This document shows positions 14,865-19,581 of a stretch of DNA of 19,581 bases, one piece after another. This DNA is from Chitinophagaceae bacterium. GTDB taxonomy: Bacteria; Bacteroidota; Bacteroidia; Chitinophagales; Chitinophagaceae. Position numbers and translations under genes: made by a program. The stretch is taken from positions 1-19,581 of the forward strand of contig CANHLV010000005.1 of assembly GCA_947461495.1 (NCBI GenBank), in the 5' to 3' direction. The notes below the pieces were generated by a model. It did no database searches, had not been told where the DNA came from, and saw only the letters and a list, made by a program, of their open reading frames with translations. The first letter of the stretch is position 1; the number at the start of each line of letters is the position of its first letter.

Positions 14865-15369
14865 ATTTTTTAATTAATGCAGTGTATACGGTGTAAACCG
14901 TGGGCACAAAAACTGCAGCCTCTAAAATAAACACAAACCAAATATCCAGTTTGGATTGCTTCACGTAGGCATCTTCTACAGTCTTTACAACAATGTAATT
15001 AAAAAGCACAGCAATGATAAATTGTAAGTACCGAATGAGGCGTGTTGCCATCCGGTATTGTCTTTCAGCATTATCAGCTGTAATGGCTGTCATGTAATTG
15101 AACTTATGAGGATATCGATTGAGCCATCTCATTCCCATAACAATAATGGTTACAATCCCAGGTATTAAGAACAATGTTTTCTTTGAACCATAATCATCTG
15201 CGATTCCGTTTGCTCCATAATGAGTTGGGATAATCTCAGGAAGTGATTTATAGTGATACAAACAAAACGCCCACATGAAAATGATGGTGAGTAATGCCAC
15301 CATTTCAAAAAAAATATCAATCGATTTTTTTTGAATAATTATTTCAGGTCGGGGGTATTCCTGCATCAT
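14863..15369 (-). CDS. DUF1648 domain membrane protein
   Basis: This 168-residue protein has hydrophobic segments at about 20-38, 66-81, 112-130 and 142-163, suggesting four membrane passes. Between the first two, LPEIIPTHYGANGIADDYGSK (43-63) is the DUF1648 signature, in the form LPxxIPxHxxxxGxxD. DUF1648 occurs in SdpI-like immunity proteins and in many uncharacterised membrane proteins; no SdpC-type toxin is visible here, so an immunity role is not supported. The first two codons are both ATG (15369 and 15366), and either may be used. It begins 6 bases after the stop of the secreted protein gene, so the two are very probably an operon. Confidence 0.87.
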   Translation of the reverse strand: MMQEYPRPEIIIQKKSIDIFFEMVALLTIIFMWAFCLYHYKSLPEIIPTHYGANGIADDYGSKKTLFLIPGIVTIIVMGMRWLNRYPHKFNYMTAITADNAERQYRMATRLIRYLQFIIAVLFNYIVVKTVEDAYVKQSKLDIWFVFILEAAVFVPTVYTVYTALIKK

Positions 15370-15375
15370 GAAAAA

Positions 15376-16437
15376 CTATTTTTGTGCTTTGCGAATAAAT
15401 CTGATGACACCGCTTTTTTCAAGATCTGAGGTGATTCTTACTTCGTAGCGGTTAGGCCCATCCGTTACTACCATTAATGCAGTGTTAGGAGCTATAGTGC
15501 CTAGGTTTTCTGCGTACATCACCAATTCATTTACCTTGTTTTCATCATCAATATTCAAATTCAAAGTGATAGATCTTGTAGATAGTCGTTTATTTGAAAG
15601 TAACAATTTGTCATTGTAAATAAGTGAAATACTGTCGCCATCCACTTCGCCATTATCATATAAATCAACTCTTACGGTTTTGCTTTCAACTTCAATTGTT
15701 TTTAAAACTGTTGTTTTTCTTTTTTCAAGTTTGAAGTCGGAGTCACTAGGAGTTATTTCCTTGATTTTCTCATCTTTGGCTGCTGATTTGTTTTCCGTTA
15801 ATGAATCATCTGATTTTACAATAGTGTTGTTAAAATCTTTTTTGGGCCCTAATTTTGATTTGATGTCAGCGGTATTTAGATTTTCCTTTACAGCTACATT
15901 TGCTTTCGGTTGGCTAGATTGAACCTTTGTTCCAATTTCTTGCTTATTGAGGTTTGCATAAGCATTGGGATAGTTGCCGGCAAGTGACCTTCTGGTAAGT
16001 TTTGTATTCCCAAATCCGCATATGCCATCCTGATTGGGTGCCGGTATCCAATTACCTTCTAAAGTTTCAATATCGCCTTGTTTGAAATAAGTTAGCTTAT
16101 GTACCTGATAACAATTGCGTATATTACTTGGAATATTGGTTTTTGTGCGTTGTGTTTCGCGGATTTCAATGTATTTTTTCTTGAAATCAATACTTCCTTC
16201 CAATTTGCAAATGGTATAAAAACGCTTGCCTCCCTCAGTAAAATAAGTATAAGAAGATCCATTTACTTTTTCACCCTTCACATCAAGCTCCAATACATAT
16301 TCACATTTGTCTTCAGAAAAGTTGCCAATAGAAGAACTTTTGTCTATAAATTCACCTTTCCATTGTCCGAGAAAATTTTGCGAATGGCTATATAAACTGA
16401 AAAAAAAGGAAATCAGTATTAAAAAAAACTTGTCCAT
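15376..16437 (-). CDS. Secreted two-domain protein of unknown function
   Basis: This protein of about 353 residues has the signal peptide MDKFFLILISFFFSLYSHSQ, followed at once by NFLGQWKGEF. Domain one (to about residue 145) is strand-rich with several cysteines and could be a small beta-barrel or lipocalin-like fold. A Lys/Ser/Asp-rich linker follows. Domain two (about the last 105 residues) contains DLYDNGEVDGDSISLIYN, NELVMYAENLGTIAPNTALM and YEVRITSDLEKSGVIRFI. This resembles a C-terminal domain I have met in many secreted proteins of Chitinophagaceae. An ATG seven codons upstream (16458) is in frame, but I choose 16437 because it starts the signal peptide and leaves 23 bases to a promoter box. 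No enzyme motif is seen. Confidence 0.82.
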   Translation of the reverse strand: MDKFFLILISFFFSLYSHSQNFLGQWKGEFIDKSSSIGNFSEDKCEYVLELDVKGEKVNGSSYTYFTEGGKRFYTICKLEGSIDFKKKYIEIRETQRTKTNIPSNIRNCYQVHKLTYFKQGDIETLEGNWIPAPNQDGICGFGNTKLTRRSLAGNYPNAYANLNKQEIGTKVQSSQPKANVAVKENLNTADIKSKLGPKKDFNNTIVKSDDSLTENKSAAKDEKIKEITPSDSDFKLEKRKTTVLKTIEVESKTVRVDLYDNGEVDGDSISLIYNDKLLLSNKRLSTRSITLNLNIDDENKVNELVMYAENLGTIAPNTALMVVTDGPNRYEVRITSDLEKSGVIRFIRKAQK

Positions 16438-16460
16438 ATTGATATGAAATTTTACCACTG

Positions 16461-16488
16461 CAAAAATAATAATGATTTCTCTCTCAAA
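16461..16488 (-). promoter_or_regulatory. Candidate promoter of the secreted protein/DUF1648 operon
   Basis: On the minus strand, TTTG (16488-16485) is followed after 16 bases by TATTTTTG (16468-16461), an exact match to TAnnTTTG. The start at 16437 lies 23 bases downstream, whereas the alternative ATG at 16458 would lie only 2 bases from the box. Confidence 0.5.
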
Positions 16489-16525
16489 ATATAATCTTAT
16501 GATATGCTATTCGCCAAGAGTTCGT

Positions 16526-16533
16526 TAAATTTG
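16526..16533 (+). promoter_or_regulatory. Probable -7 promoter box of thrS
   Basis: TAAATTTG fits TAnnTTTG exactly, 26 bases before the thrS ATG. No upstream TTTG at standard distance is seen. The leader is too short for a T-box or an attenuator. Confidence 0.5.
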
Positions 16534-16559
16534 CAACTCAAAACTGAATAAAACTTACA

Positions 16560-18494
16560 ATGATAAAGATAACATTACCTGATGGTTCCGTAAGAGAATA
16601 TACAGCAGGTTCAACAAGTATGGATGTAGCCAAATCAATCAGTGAGGGATTGGCAAGAAAGGTCTTGGCAGCCAGTGTAAATGGAGAAGTGTGGGATATG
16701 AGTCGTCCGATACATTCAGATGCAACTTTCAAACTACTAACTTGGGATGATGCTGAAGGTAAAAACACATTCTGGCATTCATCGGCTCACTTAATGGCAG
16801 AAGCGGTTCAAGATAGTTTTCCTCATGCTAAATTTTGGGTAGGCCCTGCACTAGACAAAGGCTTCTATTATGACATCGACCTTGGCGATTCAAAAATGAC
16901 TGAGGAAGATTTGCATACACTCGAGAAAAAAATGAATGAATTAGCAAAGCAAAACAATGCCTATTTAAGAAAGGCAATGCCTAAAGCAGAAGCTATTCAA
17001 TATTTTACAGAAAAAGGAGATGAATACAAGCTTGACCTTTTGACAAATCTGACAGACGGAGAAATTACATTTTATACTCAAGGAGGGTTTACTGATTTAT
17101 GCAGAGGCCCACATATACCTAACACCAGTTTCATTAAAGCGATTAAATTAACCAGTCTTGCAGGTGCTTACTGGAAAGGAAACGAAAAAAACAAACAGCT
17201 CACTCGTATTTATGGCGTTACTTTCCCTAATCAGAAAGAATTGGATGAATATTTATTGATGCTTGAAGAAGCTAAGAAAAGAGACCATAGAAAATTAGGA
17301 AAAGAATTGGGCATTTTTACCATGGATGATATGGTTGGACAAGGGTTGCCTTTATGGTTACCCAATGGAGGTATTGTAATTGAAGAACTTGAAAAATTAG
17401 CTAAAGAAACCGAATCAGCGGCTGGATACAAAAGGGTAGTAACACCTCATATCGCTAAAGAGGAAATGTATTTAACCAGCGGTCATTTACCTTATTATGC
17501 CGACAGTATGTTCCCGCCAATGGAACTAGATGGAACAAAATACTATCTACGAGCCATGAATTGTCCTCACCATCATAAAATTTTTGATGCTGAGCCAAAG
17601 AGCTACAAGGACTTGCCATTCCGTATTGCTGAATATGGAACCTGTTACAGATATGAACAAAGTGGTGAGTTATTCGGATTGATGAGAGTGAGATGTTTGC
17701 ATATGAATGATGCACATATTTATTGCAGTAAAGAACAATTTGCAGATGAGTTCAGAGCTGTAAATGAAATGTATCTCAAGTATTTCAAGATTTTTGGAAT
17801 CGACAAATATGTAATGAGATTGAGTTTACATGAACCTTCCAAAAGAGGACAGAAATATATTGATGCGCCAGAATTGTGGGAACAAACCGAAGCCATGGTT
17901 CGTGAAACATTGATTGAATCAAATATTCCATTTATTGAAGTTCAGGATGAAGCTGCATTTTATGGCCCTAAAATTGACGTTCAGATTTGGAGTGCTATTG
18001 GAAGAGAATTTACATTGGCTACCAATCAGGTAGATTTTAATAGTGGAAACAAATTCAAACTTTCTTATACTACTCAACAAAATAGCACTGATGTACCTTT
18101 AATTATACATCGTGCACCACTTGGGACTCATGAAAGATTTATTGGGTTCTTGCTTGAGCATTATGCAGGCAAATTCCCAACTTGGTTAGCGCCTTTGCAA
18201 GTGAAAGTGTTGCCCATCAGCGATAAGTTTATGGATTATGCGCATTTGGTGATGAACACGCTTAAAAAAGCTGGTATCAGAGTTGAGGTTGACGACAGAA
18301 ATGAAAAAATAGGCAAAAAAATCAGGGATACTGAAATGATGAAAGTGCCTTATATGCTGGTAATTGGTGAAAAAGAGATGAATGACAATTTTGTTTCTAT
18401 ACGAAGACAAGGAAAAGGAGATTTGGGTTCAAAAGAGCTTTTGTCGTTTGTACACGAATTATCACAGGAAATTTCAGAAAGAAGAGGAGAATAA
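16560..18494 (+). CDS. thrS: Threonine--tRNA ligase
   Basis: This 644-residue class II synthetase attaches threonine to tRNA-Thr. Domains in order: TGS (1-62), editing domain with HSSAH (73-77) and CRGPH (181-185), which supply the zinc-like editing residues H73, H77, C181 and H185, then the catalytic core. The core has MNCPHH (C335) and NDAHIYC (H386), two of the three zinc ligands that recognise threonine, and HRAPLGTHERF (motif 3; the third ligand is the first histidine). The anticodon-binding domain follows from about residue 540. The variant LMRVRCLHMNDAHIYC in place of the more widespread VRGFTQDDAHIFC agrees, to my memory, with the Bacteroidota type. Length and motifs are complete. infC follows after 57 bases. 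Confidence 0.98.
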   Translation: MIKITLPDGSVREYTAGSTSMDVAKSISEGLARKVLAASVNGEVWDMSRPIHSDATFKLLTWDDAEGKNTFWHSSAHLMAEAVQDSFPHAKFWVGPALDKGFYYDIDLGDSKMTEEDLHTLEKKMNELAKQNNAYLRKAMPKAEAIQYFTEKGDEYKLDLLTNLTDGEITFYTQGGFTDLCRGPHIPNTSFIKAIKLTSLAGAYWKGNEKNKQLTRIYGVTFPNQKELDEYLLMLEEAKKRDHRKLGKELGIFTMDDMVGQGLPLWLPNGGIVIEELEKLAKETESAAGYKRVVTPHIAKEEMYLTSGHLPYYADSMFPPMELDGTKYYLRAMNCPHHHKIFDAEPKSYKDLPFRIAEYGTCYRYEQSGELFGLMRVRCLHMNDAHIYCSKEQFADEFRAVNEMYLKYFKIFGIDKYVMRLSLHEPSKRGQKYIDAPELWEQTEAMVRETLIESNIPFIEVQDEAAFYGPKIDVQIWSAIGREFTLATNQVDFNSGNKFKLSYTTQQNSTDVPLIIHRAPLGTHERFIGFLLEHYAGKFPTWLAPLQVKVLPISDKFMDYAHLVMNTLKKAGIRVEVDDRNEKIGKKIRDTEMMKVPYMLVIGEKEMNDNFVSIRRQGKGDLGSKELLSFVHELSQEISERRGE

Positions 18495-18551
18495 GAAAAT
18501 TTGTGCTTAATTTTAACCGATAAAAAATAAATTGTAAATCAAAATTTCTAA

Positions 18552-19199
18552 ATGGCATTTCCACCAAGACCACCCAGGGGCGCATTCAATCCCCGTTTCA
18601 AAAAAGAACAACAACAGGAACATCGTACCAACTACATGATTAAAGTGCCTGAAGTAAGGCTAGTTGGAGAGAATCTCGAACCAGGAATTTACCCGACTCC
18701 TGAAGCAATGAAAATTGCTCAAGGACAAGGTCTCGATCTTGTAGAAATTTCTCCTGGAGCTAATCCGCCTGTTTGTAAAATCATCGATTACAACAAGTTC
18801 CTTTACGACGAGAAAAAGAAAAAGAAAGAAATGAAAGCGAAAGCCAAAACCAGTGAGGTCAAGGAAATTCGCTTTACTCCAAATACTGATGATCATGATT
18901 TTGAATTCAAAGTAAAACATGCTGAAAAATTCCTTTTGGATGGCGACAAAGTAAAAGCTCATGTTCAATTTAAAGGAAGAGCCATCATGTTTAAAGAAAG
19001 AGGAGAGTTGCTTTTGCTTAAATTTGCCGACCGATTAAAAGATGTAGGCGCTTTGGAAGGCTTACCTAAAATGGAAGGAAAAAGAATGCTGGTAATGTTT
19101 GCGCCTAAAGCACAACAAAAACAAAAGAAAGGTTCCGAATTAGGTAAATTAGTGGAAAAGAAAACTGAAGAGAAACCTGAGGAAAAGCCTGAAGCATAA
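18552..19199 (+). CDS. infC: Translation initiation factor IF-3
   Basis: This is a 215-residue IF-3, which binds the 30S subunit, keeps it free of 50S and checks the start codon. The N-terminal domain shows PEVRLVGENLEPGIYPT and GLDLVEISPGANPPVCKIIDY (about 36-80), and the lysine-rich linker KKKKKEMKAKAK follows. The C-terminal domain contains KEIRFTPNTDDHDFEFKVKHA and HVQFKGRAIMFKERGELLL. The N-terminus has a Pro/Arg-rich extension of about 28 residues, and the C-terminus a Lys/Glu tail (EKKTEEKPEEKPEA). The start is ATG, unlike the rare AUU of E. coli infC, so that form of autocontrol is not expected. It is preceded by thrS but followed by a terminator instead of rpmI and rplT. Confidence 0.97.
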   Translation: MAFPPRPPRGAFNPRFKKEQQQEHRTNYMIKVPEVRLVGENLEPGIYPTPEAMKIAQGQGLDLVEISPGANPPVCKIIDYNKFLYDEKKKKKEMKAKAKTSEVKEIRFTPNTDDHDFEFKVKHAEKFLLDGDKVKAHVQFKGRAIMFKERGELLLLKFADRLKDVGALEGLPKMEGKRMLVMFAPKAQQKQKKGSELGKLVEKKTEEKPEEKPEA

Positions 19200-19221
19200 A
19201 AAACAAACACAATTATATACA

Positions 19222-19250
19222 AAAGCTGTCTTTACGAAGATGGCTTTTTT
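19222..19250 (+). terminator. Rho-independent terminator after infC
   Basis: AAAGCTGTCTT (19222-19232) pairs with AAGATGGCTTT (19237-19247), with two G-U pairs and a 4-base loop TACG, followed by a run of T to 19250. It lies 23 bases after the infC stop and separates it from the rluF-like gene. Confidence 0.8.
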
Positions 19251-19271
19251 AATTTCTATAAATCATTTGCT

Positions 19272-19581
19272 TTGGATATAAGTTTAAACAAATATATCAG
19301 TGACTCCGGATTTTGCAGTCGCCGTGAAGCTGATAAGTACATTGAAGAATGTAGAGTTACCATCAACGGGCAAGATGCCTTTAAAGGAAATCGTGTGATG
19401 CAGGGTGATGATGTAAGAATAGATGGAGAGCCCATCAGAAAGAAAAAGACAGCTTCGGTTTACATCGCCTTCAATAAACCCAAAGGAATTACTTGCACAA
19501 CGGATACGAAAGACAAATCGAATATCATTGATTTTATCAATTACAAATCAAGGATTTTCCCAATTGGCCGTCTCGACAAAC
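19272..19581 (+). CDS. 23S rRNA pseudouridine synthase, RluF-like, 5' part only
   Basis: The frame runs from a TTG at 19272 to the window end without a stop (103 codons). It encodes an S4 RNA-binding domain (LNKYISDSGFCSRREADKYI, then VTINGQ and QGDDVRIDG). It continues into the start of the RsuA/RluF catalytic domain: YIAFNKPKGITCTTD, NIIDFINY and IFPIGRLDK, the last containing the catalytic aspartate. The NIVDF-x4-R-x-FPIGRLDK pattern fits RluF (U2604 of 23S rRNA) better than RluB or RsuA. No ATG lies upstream within the frame before the terminator, and the first internal ATG would remove the S4 domain, so TTG is the best start. The terminator at 19222-19250 suggests its own transcription. 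Confidence 0.85.
   Translation, partial: MDISLNKYISDSGFCSRREADKYIEECRVTINGQDAFKGNRVMQGDDVRIDGEPIRKKKTASVYIAFNKPKGITCTTDTKDKSNIIDFINYKSRIFPIGRLDK

Noticed and set aside
14863..15369. DUF1648 protein as an SdpI-like toxin immunity factor
   Set aside because: No SdpC-like toxin or SdpR-like regulator lies nearby, and DUF1648 alone is too widespread to imply immunity.
16534..16559. T-box or attenuator control of thrS
   Set aside because: The leader between the promoter box and the ATG is about 26 bases, too short for a T-box or a leader peptide with a terminator.
19306..19319. CCGGATTTTGCAGT identical to part of the right arm of the palindrome at 6883-7065
   Set aside because: Here it encodes conserved S4-domain residues (SGFCS) of the pseudouridine synthase and the match ends on both sides, so I treat it as coincidence.

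Overview
The window looks like a chromosomal segment of a low-GC member of the Bacteroidota, most likely the Chitinophagaceae or a close relative. The evidence is the protein repertoire (an Omp28-type lipoprotein, a DUF6029-like outer-membrane protein, family-specific forms of ThrS, IF-3, PdhA and saccharopine dehydrogenase). The absence of Shine-Dalgarno sequences and recurring TAnnTTTG boxes (the Bacteroidota -7 promoter element) shortly upstream of several genes agree with this. I see no phage, transposase, CRISPR, tRNA or rRNA.

Layout. 1-2194 (+): the end of an arginase/agmatinase-family gene, an overlapping small membrane protein, and a radical SAM enzyme of unknown function. 2433-5409 (+): pyruvate dehydrogenase E1 alpha (pdhA, TTG start), a membrane-anchored TPR protein, lumazine synthase (ribH), and a LutA-like CCG-domain protein. 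5616-6862 (+): an EVE-domain protein, then a sirtuin that has no cysteine at all. 6863-7127 holds a 183-bp imperfect palindrome and a bidirectional terminator. 7128-10455: an Omp28-like lipoprotein (-) divergent from a TlpA-like thioredoxin and a DUF6029-like outer-membrane protein (+); together these resemble an envelope redox module. 10517-11950 (-): saccharopine dehydrogenase. 12187-14811 (+): gyrA. 14863-16437 (-): a DUF1648 membrane protein and a secreted two-domain protein. 16560-19199 (+): thrS and infC, closed by a terminator. 19272-end (+): the start of an rluF-like pseudouridine synthase, again with a probable TTG start.

Most genes are housekeeping (central carbon, riboflavin, supercoiling, translation). 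The less explained parts are four. First, the Omp28/TlpA/DUF6029 cluster, where each protein has a cysteine pair in a thiol-exchange context. Second, the large palindrome at 6883-7065. Third, three G- or C-poor intergenic spacers (2195-2432, 5410-5615, 6030-6184) built of degenerate short words, two of which share an exact 17-bp word. Fourth, the radical SAM protein with an unusual N-terminal domain and extra cysteines. No stretch longer than 300 bases lacks a gene. I found no convincing defence system or wholly new system; the envelope redox cluster and the palindrome are the best candidates for follow-up.
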